Assembly: GCA_023399055.1 (NCBI GenBank)
Contig: JAEWQV010000002.1
Location: 124,001 to 188,000 of the forward strand
From: Bacillota bacterium
Lineage (GTDB): Bacteria; Bacillota; Clostridia; Lachnospirales; Lachnospiraceae
Length of the DNA: 64,000 bases
Direction of reading: 5' to 3'
Positions 17,176 through 28,182 of the stretch are shown here, one piece after another. Made by a program: the position numbers and the translations under genes. The notes under the pieces were generated by a model. It made no database searches. It was given only the letters and a program-made list of their open reading frames with translations, and was not told where the DNA came from. How positions within the stretch are numbered: the stretch's first letter is position 1; each line of letters opens with the position of its first letter.

Positions 17176-20100
17176 ATGAAAAAAAACAGGATAATCATAG
17201 GACTCCTCTATTTTCTTGTATTTACTGTATTGCTATCCACGATTGGCATTGTTAGATTAAATCACTATACAACCTTTCTAATTATGGATAACGATGGCTA
17301 TGCAATTAGTAAGAATTCCATAACGAAGAACCTTTTTACTTCAACAATGAGTTTGGAGAATGCAGAGTACGAAGGGGTAGCTTTTAGTACCTCTGATGTA
17401 GTTTATAAAAAGAGTAGTAGTTATTATATGGGTGAAGAAAAAACGAAGATTGAGGAAGCATATCCTCTGTTTGTGAATGGAGGCTCAACCCTTCTAAATA
17501 TCAATAGCTCGGCAAATCTTATCGCAGATGACTTTGAAAGTGTTCCAACCTACAGTGGACTATATATTAATAATGGAGTTAGTTTTAATCCAGATATGGA
17601 GAGGGCTTATCGTGAGGAGTTCATTCTATTAAGCTTAGAAAATGGATTATATATTAACACCATGTCAATTGATGTGGCAGGAAGTTTTTTTGTTGCTAAC
17701 AACATATCTGCGAATTCCATCCTTCATTTCATGGAAAATGAAATACGTTATTACAGTCAAACAAATGGGGAATTTAAACCCTACATAATTGAACCACTGA
17801 ACAGTGCATCTACAATTACTATTAATTCGAAAACGTACTACTATTATGATTTCTTAGAGAAGCTAGGGTTATATGATAAGGCAGAGCTATTAGAGATTGA
17901 GCAAGATGCTGCACCTGAAGAGGAAACTGAAACAGAACTAACTGTAACAGAGATACCAGCGACGCCAACCCCGACACCCATTATTATTCAAGTTAATAAT
18001 GGTGGTCAAAATAATAGTATGGATACCCGAGGAGAAAACCAAAGAAATGAAGCTGGTCAGTTACAGGAAATTGAGGTCTCACCAACGCCTACTGTAACTG
18101 TTACACCAACAGTTGTTCCTACTGTTACAGAGTTGCCAGAGAAAGAAAATCAGAAGGATGAGGAAGAAGAGAAAGAAGTGGGGATTGCTCCTACGCCAGT
18201 AGGACTGGGACAAGAGGATATCAAAGTAACTCCCAAACCTCCGGAACCTGCCGCAGTAGCGGAATTACCCGATCTAGTACTTCCCGACGAGGTAGTGGAC
18301 CAGGTAAGTGAGGAGCCAGTTGACTTACCAGGAGGCAATGAGGAAGAGGAGGAGCCGGGGAATCCTAATTGGAAAAAACCTGTTGCCAAGGTAGGCACAT
18401 TTTCAACTACAGTATATTCCATCCTATCTCGAGGTCTAGAGATTGAAAATAATGAATTCCTGTATCGAACCGGCGTTAGTTTTAGTGTGTATGAGGGCAC
18501 GAAGCTGGTCATGAAAAAAGCCTATGGCTCATCTGCGGATGTTAAAATTGCCCCTTTAAAACCGGATACAGATTATCAGGTAGTTGTTCAAATGGATTAC
18601 CTGGATAAGTATGGTAAAAAGATAACAGAGGATATTACTGAGGCAAACGTACATACAAAGCCTTTATCGGAATTAGTGCCACTGAAACTGAATTGGACCA
18701 ATGGCAATATCTTTTACAATAAGCTGCAATTGGCTAATCTATCCATAACCAACGCTATCAGCAGTTCCAGTCAGTATACCGATAAGTTAGGTAATCTGGC
18801 TGCAATTAACGAGTATATTGAGACGGTCCAGTATATGGGCCGGGTTGAGGTAATGATAACCTCAAAAACAGATTCAGAAGTGCAGTATGTTCTTCCGGTA
18901 TCAGCAAAAGATTTGGCTGGACTTAAGACCGGAGTACAGATTGTCTATGAATCCAACGGAAAAATACTCTCTAACACAGAGTACGACTATGAATTTATCT
19001 GTTATGATCGCTTTGGTAATGTACTGCCCTTAGAGGGTTCCATAAAGGGGAACAGCCATACCTGTAAACAACCTCCCAAAGCAGAAATTATCCTGGTTAA
19101 AAATGAAGTAAAGAATATTGAGCTTAAAATTAATGTGAAGAACGAGGATATGGCTGAAATAAGTGAGGGAAGTATATTCTTTAGCGTATTTGATAAGAAT
19201 GACAACCCAATCTTAACTACCGTTAATCTTACCGATAAAGCAGGAAATAAGCTGGTACAGAATGAGAATGGGGAAGCCCATGCCATTCCGCTGGAGGGGT
19301 GTTTTGTACAGTTTCTGGACTTACTTGACTATGAGGTGTATAAGATACGCGTTTATTGTGATTATAACATCAATGATAATCGCGGTATCTATCCCTGTGC
19401 CACCATTGGAGAGATGAGTTTTACCACTATGCCGATTTCTTCCTTAGGGTATGCTTTCTTTAAAGTGGAAGTTAAGTCCGTGGATGATTCAAGTGCTGCC
19501 ATTGCCATTGGACTGGATATTGCAAGAACGGATGCTCGACTGGTGAAACTAATCAGCAACTTAGATATTTCCTTTGTGAATGCAGATGGCACTGAGGCAA
19601 CTGGTGTTGATGTCACCTATCATAAATCCACAGAAGCACCAACATCGGACCCTCCGTCTGAGGTTGTGAACAACGGTATTATATCTATGACTCCCGAAGA
19701 GTTGGAGTTAATGAAAACCAATAACGAGGATGGCAGTAATGTCACCTATGTTTTTGATGTGAACAATCTAAAGAGCTTTACGGAATACAAGATAAAAATT
19801 AAGCCTAAGGTACAGATGGGCCAAGTGGGAAATGAAATCTATCGAGAGATTGAAACTTATTATACGCCTGATGTCTTCCATACCTTGAAAAAATCTCCTG
19901 TCATTGACATAGAAGCAGTCTATGCTTCCTCCAACTTTATACAACTATACGGAGTGACGGTGAAGGATCCGGATACTGCAGTAATAACTTATCCGGTTAC
20001 CGTAGCTGTTTATGATCAAAGTGATGTGCAGGTAGCGACCTTTGAGATAACCTCGAAGGAACGGGTATCAATTATTGATGTGCCAAAGTTAAAGAAGGAT

Positions 20101-23100
20101 AAGACCTACACCTTCCGTTTCTTTGCAAAAGAATTTAATAATGGCTATGACAGAACGACCTATCGTAAAAATTATGAATTGTATTATTCAGAGCTGTTTG
20201 AAAAAAAAGAATACCTTAAGATTGCAACCAGAGAGGCAATTACTGGTGATATCAGTATTCTGCAGTTAAATAAAAATAAGTTAATTAAATCAGTAGAAAT
20301 TCCTGCGAAAAAGATTACCAGTTACAATACCAGAGTCACATTGTATCAAAATTATCGTTTTGGCAGTAATGGACAAACAAAGGCTAAATTCAGCTTAGAT
20401 GTTGATTTTGGTCAGGAGCAATGGAACAGCCTGCAGATTGGCTATTCTTATGTTAATCGAGCAACGAATTTTAAATTCTACTTAGATGATCCGGATGTTA
20501 ATAAAGCAGCCGTTCCTTTTGCTACCCAGTCCGTAACTGATTTAACTAGGGGCACAGAATATTGTCGCTGGTCGGACGTTAAATTCTTTGACGATAACCT
20601 GACCTTGTCGGGGGTACGTAGAATTTATATTGTGGCAGAAACTGCGGATGGGACGGGTGGAATTAACTGTTTATGGGGAGTTCGTTTTCATAAGACACAG
20701 TTAAGTGACGATAACCATTATTATGCGAATATCAATGCTATTGTAAGCGACCAGCGTGGGGAACTTGGAGCAACTCCTTCTTATTTACTTAAGATCTATA
20801 AGGATGGGGCGTGGATTGATACCAGAAGACAGGAATGGACAACCAATGGTGATGGAACCTATACGCTGCGCATGTATCAGGTGGCTCCGGATAAAACAGA
20901 AACCTTGGTAGATTCCAAAGTATATAGTGGCAGTGAGCGTACCAGTGATACGGACTTTTACTATGAAGTGGAGAAGGGCTACCATACTTACCGCTTTGAT
21001 CTTTGGGCTGTGGTTTTTGATTATGAAATTTCATTAGATCAGGAAGAGTTTACAACAGAGAGAGAAATTATCGGTATTAAGACCGCAGATGAACTGGCAG
21101 ATGTTCGATATGGGTTAGATAAGAAGTACTATGTAATCAAGGATATTGTATTCCCGCTGAACTGGAATAACATAACTGCCAGCCAGACCTTTAACGGAGA
21201 ACTGGACTTTAGAGGGCATACGCTGAGATATAACAGTACCGCTAATCTTATCTCAACGATTGGTTATTATGGAAAGCTGAAAAATCTTGTATTTACCTAT
21301 GTTGATGGTTGGGGCAGTGATGTCGAGAGAAAGACAGATCGCATTGTTACCTATAATTACGGCAAGATCAGTAATATTCTGGCGCTGCGTAATAATGGGA
21401 ATAAAGCGCAAACCTACAAAACTGACAGTGCCGCAATCTGCCATACGAATTATGAAAGCGGTGTAATAGAGAACTTTGTAGTTAAGACCATGGATCCTTT
21501 TATCACAACAACGAATTCAGCCGGTGTTTGTGTGTATAACAGAGGCATTATCCGTAATGGGTATATTTACGGAGCACCTATGCAAAGAACGTCAAAGGAA
21601 ACACTGACAGAGGATCAGTTTACTGCCAATAATAATCTAGGTGGTATTGTTGCGGTGAATCGTCAGACCGGTATTATTGAAAATGTATACTCCCTCATGG
21701 ATATAGAAACCAGAGAAATGAAGTCAGTAAATGACTATACCTTTGGTTTGGTCGGATTAAATGATGGTACCTTAAGAAACAGTTTTTATGCTGGTGATGT
21801 ATATTATGGCGGTGAAATTTGGCAGGGATATGGTCCTGCATATCGAAACCGCTATGCAACCAGCTCTATTAAAGATACCTATTATTATTCTGAAAATGAT
21901 TACGGAAAAACGGTAAACAAAGAGATTTCAAAATTAGTATTGTATGATGATAGCTGGTATGACCGTTTATTTAATGCTTCGAATAGTACGGTCAGAAACC
22001 AGTTTAATATGGATGCCGTGGAATTAGGCTTCTATCCACAGGTGGTATGGCCGAGGTTTATGCCCGAACAGGATTACAATCCCCTTCCAGAGCTTACGGA
22101 GGAGGATAATATCAATATTGTTGACACCTATATTACAGAACAGGGTGAAAATTTTGCCACAGCTGTCATAACCTTTGACAATCCGGATAAGTTTGAAATT
22201 AAATCCATTGGAATTCAGTGGCTAAATACTCAAATTCTTTCACAGGAAGAGGATGGTGACTTTTATCGTGTAACAGTACGCTTAACCCAGGCAGCAGAAA
22301 CCAAGTTCTATTCGTCCTATGATATTATAACTTTTAGCTACATGTTAGGCTTTAAGAATATTATTCGAACAGTGGACTACCTGGAGGATAATAAGCCTAC
22401 GGTTGCAGCTGAGTTCTATAAGCCGGTTGATACGATTGAAAAGTGGTCTGCCATGAAGGATGATTATAGTCAGAATTATCGTTTGTATGCGGACTTAAGC
22501 TTCCAATTCCTCGATCCAAAGATTCTAGTAATGCCGGCAAATGTTACCTTATCAACCTCGGATGCGAATTTCAGCAAGGATGCCTTTTCCGGAAAGCTGG
22601 ATGGTAATAACCATAAGATAAGCTTTGCAGATACCGGAACCTACGGATACATCTTTGGTAAATTAAAAGGAACGATAAAGAACTTAACAGTGGAAAACCT
22701 GGATGCTACCAAAGGAAATACCCAGTTCAAGGGCTTTATAGGGCGAATGCTGGAGGGCTCTGTGGTAGACAATGTACATATTCTGGGCATGGAGGCCATC
22801 AGCTATGAACACTGTGGTGCCATTGCCGGTGATGTTTACTCGGCAACCATTATGAACTCTTCTGCACATGATGTGAAGATTCAGTCCTCTGCGGACGGGA
22901 ATTATGCGCAGTATATTGGAGGCTTGGTGGGCAAGCACCGACTGTCTGGTACGAATAATCTTTATGCAAATCTGACCATTCTTAACAGTTATGTGGATGG
23001 AGTGGACTTGAACGTACTGGCGGCAGGAGATTGTGGCGGTGTAGGCGGATTGATTGGATTTATCCGAGCAAGCGCCGAAATCTACCATGTCTATGTAGTA

Positions 23101-26100
23101 AATGGTGAGATTGACACTGTTTATAAGAATGCAGGAGGTTTAATCGGAGCGATTGATACCTATACCAATTCAGAGTCGAGCTTCTATATGTTGAAGGATT
23201 ACTATGTAGATGTGGATATTACTACGATTACAAAGCGTGCTGGTGGAATTGTTGGGTTCTCCACGGTAGCCAATGGTGAATTAGAAGAAACAGGACTTGT
23301 GCTGGGTAATACCGTTACGAGCTTGCCAGGTGCAGAGGATGTGGGAAGATTCTATGGCTATAACAAGGTTAGCTCCGGTAAGATTTATGGTTATGAATAC
23401 TCTATATTAAATGGTGCTATTAACAATGATAGTACGTTACTCACCTATCAAAAACTCATTGATCCAACCATTTATGAAAAGGGTGGAATTTTGGACTGGG
23501 ATGTTGACTTTGTGAGAAACCAAGAAGAGCTTGCTAATGGCATTTTGCCAAAGCTAAATCGTATAGATGGCACAGGGCTTCTTCCCTACCAAAAGGATTA
23601 TCACCTGGAGAATAGTCCAATTAAGATAAAGAGCATTTCCAGTAAGAATTACAGTACGGGTGAATTATATACAGTTCAAATAATTACAGAGCATGCACCG
23701 GAGGTTATCATTACAGGTGCGACCTTTAATGGATTGTTACCAGCTGACTTAGGTGACCCTAGTGCTGAAATAAAGATTTCCCGAACAGAGCTAGGCACGA
23801 CCTTGGAGTATGTCCTTGGCATTGAGGGTTATTATGACTGCTATTATTTAACAGGGTTTCATTATAATCTGACGGGAGAACCAGAAACTAAGAATCAAGA
23901 TGCATACCTTAGCGTTGGTATTGTGCCACAGTATTTAAAAATAGGTTCCGTGGATGAATGGAATACGTTAATGTCCAAAGAGATGTTTGGAACGAAGAGA
24001 TATAATATCCAGATAACAGGTGACTTGAACTTTAACGATTACCATGGTAATGCGGCGAAGGATGTAGTAGTTAACCATATCATGGGTAACGAACTCACAG
24101 CAGGCAGTTGGAAAAAAGTTAAGGGCATTAATATGGAATCTTCAGAATCCTTTATTAAAGCGGCTTATGGTAATGTCAGCTATTTGAGTTTTGAGGATAT
24201 TACACTGACAAAATCCCAGACTAAGTTCCCGGCTGCGATAAATAGTTACGGAATCATTAGTGCTGTGACTGGTGATATGCATGACGTAAGCTTTAAGGAG
24301 GTTAAACTGGACGCTTATAACAGTGCCTATGCGGGTATTGTGCCCCTAGCATATGGTATGAATTATAACATTTCTTTAACCGGAGTAACCGTATATGATA
24401 CCTACGCTTCCACAATACCCGCAAAAAGAGCGGTAGGAGGTTTGGTCGGAAGGTTGTCCGGTTCCGGTGGATGCTACGACATAACAGCAACAAACGTAAT
24501 CGTACAGGGAAGAGATTATGTAGGTGGTATTGTTGGCACCCAGGAGGATGGTCGTTATCTATGGAATATTAAAGTTGATAATGCAGTAGTATCCGCAGCG
24601 AATGCTTCCTATAACTACATTGGCGGTGTTGTAGGGTATGCGGATGTGACTTCCCTGCAGAATGTATTTGGTAACTGTAGTATTAAGAACAGCGTGGTGG
24701 AAGGAAGTACCTATGTTGGAGGCGTAGCAGGTTTAGGCAGTCTTATTGGAGACAGCCGACTTAGCAGTATAGACAACGATAAGTATTTGGTTAAGGCAGA
24801 AAAGGTATTTGTGGCTGGTACCGGTAGTAATACGGGTGGAGTTGTTGGACAGGGTGTTGCAAATCGTGCACAGGTAAGAAATTCGTATGTTTATAGTATC
24901 TATAATATTGGTGGTGTCAGTGGTAATGGTTCCTCCATTTTCTCCTCGGTTACAGATTCTACCATAGGCTCTGTATACGATAGAAATGTGGGAGACACCG
25001 GTAATACCGTATTTAGAGCCTCAGTCAATGATAGGATAAGTTATTATCAAGGATTACTTGCTGGAACTTCAAATGTTCAAGCACAAAAGGTATATACGGA
25101 AGCCATTAAGGTTCTTGGGTATTTGACCACAACAGCAAGAACTACCTCCTGGTCAGCGGCAAGTTTCACTGGGAATAATAATACAAGAATTGGTGGAATT
25201 AGCGGAAGAAGTATAACAATAAATAATTGTATCGTAGCAAATAGCCGTATTGGTTCTTTTGGCGCTGTTTCGGTTGGAGGAATTGTAGCTCGTACCGAAC
25301 AGGCGGCCGAAAATTCCGGTGGTTATAAAATTGCCTCCAGTGGGACGCAAAACTGTGAGATCTATGGGGCAGAAGACATCGGTGGTATTGTGGGCAGTCA
25401 TTTAAGAGGTTATATTGAAAGTTGTTATAGCAATAGTAATGTAACTGCAACGACTTACAACGCAGGAGGTATCGCCGGTAAGGTAAGAGCAACCAGCTTA
25501 TATAGTATGAGTGAGACACCATATATCAATCATGTATTCTATACTGGAACAGTTACAGCACCGGATTATGTGGGTGGTATCGTCGGGAAAATGGAACAGG
25601 ATTTATACAATGTTAACCAAGGCTGGCTAATGGCGGGTGACGTTGTGGTTAGAGGGGCTTCTGGTAAAGGTAATTTCTTCTTAAATAAGCAATTGGGGGA
25701 TGCAAGAGGAATTACCAGTTCACTGGTATATGAAAACAGTAAGATAACCTTCGGTACTACCACTAGCACCTCGGTTGCCTATTATCAGGCAAATCCGATT
25801 TTATTACTTCGAGATGAAATTACATTTGTAACAACGGCTGAGATGAAAACCCAGTCAACCTATGTGGATAAACTCTTTTGGAGTTCCGACGCAGGAATTA
25901 CAAGTTCTAATTATTCTACGAGATATTGGAATTATAACGGTTTGACTAGGGGGTATATGCCCTACTTAACCTATGCTCCAATGAATAATTATGATATGAC
26001 AAGTTCCATGAGGATTTTAAAGTTCCAGGAGGGTTATGAAGCTGATCCGTTAAATGAAGGAAAGGCTAAGATAGACAGCAATGGACTGTATGTGTATCAA

Positions 26101-28182
26101 TATGAAACCTACAATGGAGGAATTCCTGTACCGGGAAGTGGCGCAAATGCTGTAAAAAGAAGCTTATTAAAGACCCAGTCTTTCGATATACCCAAAGCAG
26201 AGTTTTACACGGTGGACGCAGATCAAATAAATATTGAGTTCACTGAAGTAAATGATAGTGCCTCCTTTAAGGTAATTGCAAATGGTAAAACTGTTGCAGA
26301 AAGTATAATTAATCAGCGAACCTTTACCTTGGACTATGATTTTAAAACAGAACTGGAAATTATAATTAACAATGGACTGGACGAGTTAAGTTATACGGTG
26401 TGGCCAGAGGATATTAATCGAAACATCATGACCTGGAATGCTGATTATTATTACATAGCAACGAATAAGGTGGAAGGAAGCAATATAACGCTGCCTGGCC
26501 AATATGTGAACCTGTATGCAGGGCATGTATTGGATGTCTATGGCAATGTATATGATGTTCAAACCGGACAAGTGATTCGAAATATAAAGGGTATTCGTAT
26601 TGCTGAGGAAGAAGTACCTCTTCATAAGTTTGATTATGCAGATTATACCATTGAAACCTATAAGAACTATTCTATAGTTAATCAAACGAAGCGAGAAAAA
26701 TTGCGGTTATATGTTAAGAATGAGGAGTTATCAGCAGTTTCATCTACCTTATCTATGGTTATGGATAGCCTAATTCTGGACAATTACAATGGCAGTAAAT
26801 ATTGCTCCATTTTATCCACGGACGGCAGGATTGTTGATATGACAGATAATATGTTAAACCTACCTGAGGGCTTTGATAATTCGGATATTCAGTATATGAC
26901 GAACAATATCAACAGTACCAACCATATTGTCCTTGTACGATATTACGATGGGGCAGTGGCAGGTTTTAACTATATTACAGGCGAAATGCTGAATATCGAC
27001 AGCCCGAGAGGAACCACAACTAATTTGGCGGCAGATGATGGCTTCCTTGGAAGATCAGCCAATACTTCCATGACCAATTTTGCTACCTTATATATGGAGG
27101 CAGTTGCCTTTGAAACTAATATTACCGATATTGGTTGGGCTGAAGTCAATGGAGCGAATTTAGTCAATGGGGACGCTGTCACTTCTGAAATAGGAGTGAT
27201 TAACGAGGATACCTCAATGGAAGTATATGTGGAAGATACCTTTGTACTGGACGATGGTACAATTGTAGGTGATAAAGCACAGGATAATTCAACTATCGCT
27301 GTTGGAGGAAATTCAACTTCAATAATAAGTCAGAATAGCCCGGACGAGGTTGTTACCAATGGTGTAACAATCTCTGATGATCAGGTAATTGCGAGTGATG
27401 GACTTACTTTGGAGGAATTACTTCTTCAAACAGAAGACACAGGGTTAGCTTCTATTCGAGCAGCAATTGCTGTGGTTGCCAGGTATGGTGCCACAAAGGA
27501 AGAACTGGAGCAATTGGAGGCTATGATTGAGAAGTTGTCGGATAAGGGGATTTCAGTTCAAGTTATTGAAGAGTTAAAATCTTCATTAGAAGAAGCAATC
27601 AAAGAAGCCGTAGAAAAGGTACAGGACATTTTGCAGGCAACAGCAGAAGATACAATTTCTGAAGCGGTTACTTTAGAAGAAGCTGCCACAAAAGAGAGTA
27701 AATCAGAAGAGCTCGACAATTCCAACGATTCCAGCAATTCCGACAAGGATAAGGAAGCCGGTAAAGCTGGGTCAAAGCATTCAGAGGGCCGTGAGGAAAA
27801 GGGTGCTTCTAATGGTTTAGTATCCACTGATAGCAAAAAAGCTGATAAAGACAAAGCTGCTTCTAGTGTGATTACGCTACAACAAAATAGTAGTAAGGAA
27901 ACTGCTAATTATATATCGGTCTATGATGAACCCACGAACCAATATTTAATCTATGATGAGAAGGAGTTATTATCTGAAGATGATACGGAATTAACATCAG
28001 TCAATGATAAGGTAAAGAAATCTGGGCACATGATAGACTACAAAGCCAAATATAGGGTAGATATTGATCATACTGATGATGAAAATATCTATGGATTTAT
28101 CTTATTAGCTGCAGCAATTTCCGGTATTGCTCTATTATTGGGCGGTTTAGTATTAAAGAAACATAAGGAGGCATCCGAATGA
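17176..28182 (+). CDS. Giant (3668 aa) surface protein with GLUG beta-helix blocks and membrane helices at both ends
   Basis: N-terminal transmembrane helix (about 6-26), an ectodomain shared with the preceding protein (to about 245), a Thr/Pro/Glu-rich linker (about 255-400), fibronectin-III-like modules (about 400-1280; LKPDTDYQVVVQ), and three beta-helix blocks starting near residues 1295, 1750 and 2255. The third carries many GLUG-type GG(I/V)(V/A)G motifs (GGLVGRLSG, GGIVGTQEDG, GGVVGYAD). Each block opens with a DIxF..F.G.LDG.xH-like strand set, as in the non-catalytic part of streptococcal M26 proteases; no HExxH is seen. Charged helices lead to a C-terminal membrane helix (about 3638-3660) with a basic tail and no LPXTG. 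Both ends are thus membrane-bound, so the chain would form a loop outside the cell. Function unknown. Confidence 0.8.
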   Translation: MKKNRIIIGLLYFLVFTVLLSTIGIVRLNHYTTFLIMDNDGYAISKNSITKNLFTSTMSLENAEYEGVAFSTSDVVYKKSSSYYMGEEKTKIEEAYPLFVNGGSTLLNINSSANLIADDFESVPTYSGLYINNGVSFNPDMERAYREEFILLSLENGLYINTMSIDVAGSFFVANNISANSILHFMENEIRYYSQTNGEFKPYIIEPLNSASTITINSKTYYYYDFLEKLGLYDKAELLEIEQDAAPEEETETELTVTEIPATPTPTPIIIQVNNGGQNNSMDTRGENQRNEAGQLQEIEVSPTPTVTVTPTVVPTVTELPEKENQKDEEEEKEVGIAPTPVGLGQEDIKVTPKPPEPAAVAELPDLVLPDEVVDQVSEEPVDLPGGNEEEEEPGNPNWKKPVAKVGTFSTTVYSILSRGLEIENNEFLYRTGVSFSVYEGTKLVMKKAYGSSADVKIAPLKPDTDYQVVVQMDYLDKYGKKITEDITEANVHTKPLSELVPLKLNWTNGNIFYNKLQLANLSITNAISSSSQYTDKLGNLAAINEYIETVQYMGRVEVMITSKTDSEVQYVLPVSAKDLAGLKTGVQIVYESNGKILSNTEYDYEFICYDRFGNVLPLEGSIKGNSHTCKQPPKAEIILVKNEVKNIELKINVKNEDMAEISEGSIFFSVFDKNDNPILTTVNLTDKAGNKLVQNENGEAHAIPLEGCFVQFLDLLDYEVYKIRVYCDYNINDNRGIYPCATIGEMSFTTMPISSLGYAFFKVEVKSVDDSSAAIAIGLDIARTDARLVKLISNLDISFVNADGTEATGVDVTYHKSTEAPTSDPPSEVVNNGIISMTPEELELMKTNNEDGSNVTYVFDVNNLKSFTEYKIKIKPKVQMGQVGNEIYREIETYYTPDVFHTLKKSPVIDIEAVYASSNFIQLYGVTVKDPDTAVITYPVTVAVYDQSDVQVATFEITSKERVSIIDVPKLKKDKTYTFRFFAKEFNNGYDRTTYRKNYELYYSELFEKKEYLKIATREAITGDISILQLNKNKLIKSVEIPAKKITSYNTRVTLYQNYRFGSNGQTKAKFSLDVDFGQEQWNSLQIGYSYVNRATNFKFYLDDPDVNKAAVPFATQSVTDLTRGTEYCRWSDVKFFDDNLTLSGVRRIYIVAETADGTGGINCLWGVRFHKTQLSDDNHYYANINAIVSDQRGELGATPSYLLKIYKDGAWIDTRRQEWTTNGDGTYTLRMYQVAPDKTETLVDSKVYSGSERTSDTDFYYEVEKGYHTYRFDLWAVVFDYEISLDQEEFTTEREIIGIKTADELADVRYGLDKKYYVIKDIVFPLNWNNITASQTFNGELDFRGHTLRYNSTANLISTIGYYGKLKNLVFTYVDGWGSDVERKTDRIVTYNYGKISNILALRNNGNKAQTYKTDSAAICHTNYESGVIENFVVKTMDPFITTTNSAGVCVYNRGIIRNGYIYGAPMQRTSKETLTEDQFTANNNLGGIVAVNRQTGIIENVYSLMDIETREMKSVNDYTFGLVGLNDGTLRNSFYAGDVYYGGEIWQGYGPAYRNRYATSSIKDTYYYSENDYGKTVNKEISKLVLYDDSWYDRLFNASNSTVRNQFNMDAVELGFYPQVVWPRFMPEQDYNPLPELTEEDNINIVDTYITEQGENFATAVITFDNPDKFEIKSIGIQWLNTQILSQEEDGDFYRVTVRLTQAAETKFYSSYDIITFSYMLGFKNIIRTVDYLEDNKPTVAAEFYKPVDTIEKWSAMKDDYSQNYRLYADLSFQFLDPKILVMPANVTLSTSDANFSKDAFSGKLDGNNHKISFADTGTYGYIFGKLKGTIKNLTVENLDATKGNTQFKGFIGRMLEGSVVDNVHILGMEAISYEHCGAIAGDVYSATIMNSSAHDVKIQSSADGNYAQYIGGLVGKHRLSGTNNLYANLTILNSYVDGVDLNVLAAGDCGGVGGLIGFIRASAEIYHVYVVNGEIDTVYKNAGGLIGAIDTYTNSESSFYMLKDYYVDVDITTITKRAGGIVGFSTVANGELEETGLVLGNTVTSLPGAEDVGRFYGYNKVSSGKIYGYEYSILNGAINNDSTLLTYQKLIDPTIYEKGGILDWDVDFVRNQEELANGILPKLNRIDGTGLLPYQKDYHLENSPIKIKSISSKNYSTGELYTVQIITEHAPEVIITGATFNGLLPADLGDPSAEIKISRTELGTTLEYVLGIEGYYDCYYLTGFHYNLTGEPETKNQDAYLSVGIVPQYLKIGSVDEWNTLMSKEMFGTKRYNIQITGDLNFNDYHGNAAKDVVVNHIMGNELTAGSWKKVKGINMESSESFIKAAYGNVSYLSFEDITLTKSQTKFPAAINSYGIISAVTGDMHDVSFKEVKLDAYNSAYAGIVPLAYGMNYNISLTGVTVYDTYASTIPAKRAVGGLVGRLSGSGGCYDITATNVIVQGRDYVGGIVGTQEDGRYLWNIKVDNAVVSAANASYNYIGGVVGYADVTSLQNVFGNCSIKNSVVEGSTYVGGVAGLGSLIGDSRLSSIDNDKYLVKAEKVFVAGTGSNTGGVVGQGVANRAQVRNSYVYSIYNIGGVSGNGSSIFSSVTDSTIGSVYDRNVGDTGNTVFRASVNDRISYYQGLLAGTSNVQAQKVYTEAIKVLGYLTTTARTTSWSAASFTGNNNTRIGGISGRSITINNCIVANSRIGSFGAVSVGGIVARTEQAAENSGGYKIASSGTQNCEIYGAEDIGGIVGSHLRGYIESCYSNSNVTATTYNAGGIAGKVRATSLYSMSETPYINHVFYTGTVTAPDYVGGIVGKMEQDLYNVNQGWLMAGDVVVRGASGKGNFFLNKQLGDARGITSSLVYENSKITFGTTTSTSVAYYQANPILLLRDEITFVTTAEMKTQSTYVDKLFWSSDAGITSSNYSTRYWNYNGLTRGYMPYLTYAPMNNYDMTSSMRILKFQEGYEADPLNEGKAKIDSNGLYVYQYETYNGGIPVPGSGANAVKRSLLKTQSFDIPKAEFYTVDADQINIEFTEVNDSASFKVIANGKTVAESIINQRTFTLDYDFKTELEIIINNGLDELSYTVWPEDINRNIMTWNADYYYIATNKVEGSNITLPGQYVNLYAGHVLDVYGNVYDVQTGQVIRNIKGIRIAEEEVPLHKFDYADYTIETYKNYSIVNQTKREKLRLYVKNEELSAVSSTLSMVMDSLILDNYNGSKYCSILSTDGRIVDMTDNMLNLPEGFDNSDIQYMTNNINSTNHIVLVRYYDGAVAGFNYITGEMLNIDSPRGTTTNLAADDGFLGRSANTSMTNFATLYMEAVAFETNITDIGWAEVNGANLVNGDAVTSEIGVINEDTSMEVYVEDTFVLDDGTIVGDKAQDNSTIAVGGNSTSIISQNSPDEVVTNGVTISDDQVIASDGLTLEELLLQTEDTGLASIRAAIAVVARYGATKEELEQLEAMIEKLSDKGISVQVIEELKSSLEEAIKEAVEKVQDILQATAEDTISEAVTLEEAATKESKSEELDNSNDSSNSDKDKEAGKAGSKHSEGREEKGASNGLVSTDSKKADKDKAASSVITLQQNSSKETANYISVYDEPTNQYLIYDEKELLSEDDTELTSVNDKVKKSGHMIDYKAKYRVDIDHTDDENIYGFILLAAAISGIALLLGGLVLKKHKEASE

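Noticed and set aside
17176..28182. IgA1-type M26 metalloprotease
   Set aside because: GLUG and DI-F-G-LDG patterns are shared with M26 N-terminal regions, but no HExxH zinc site was seen.
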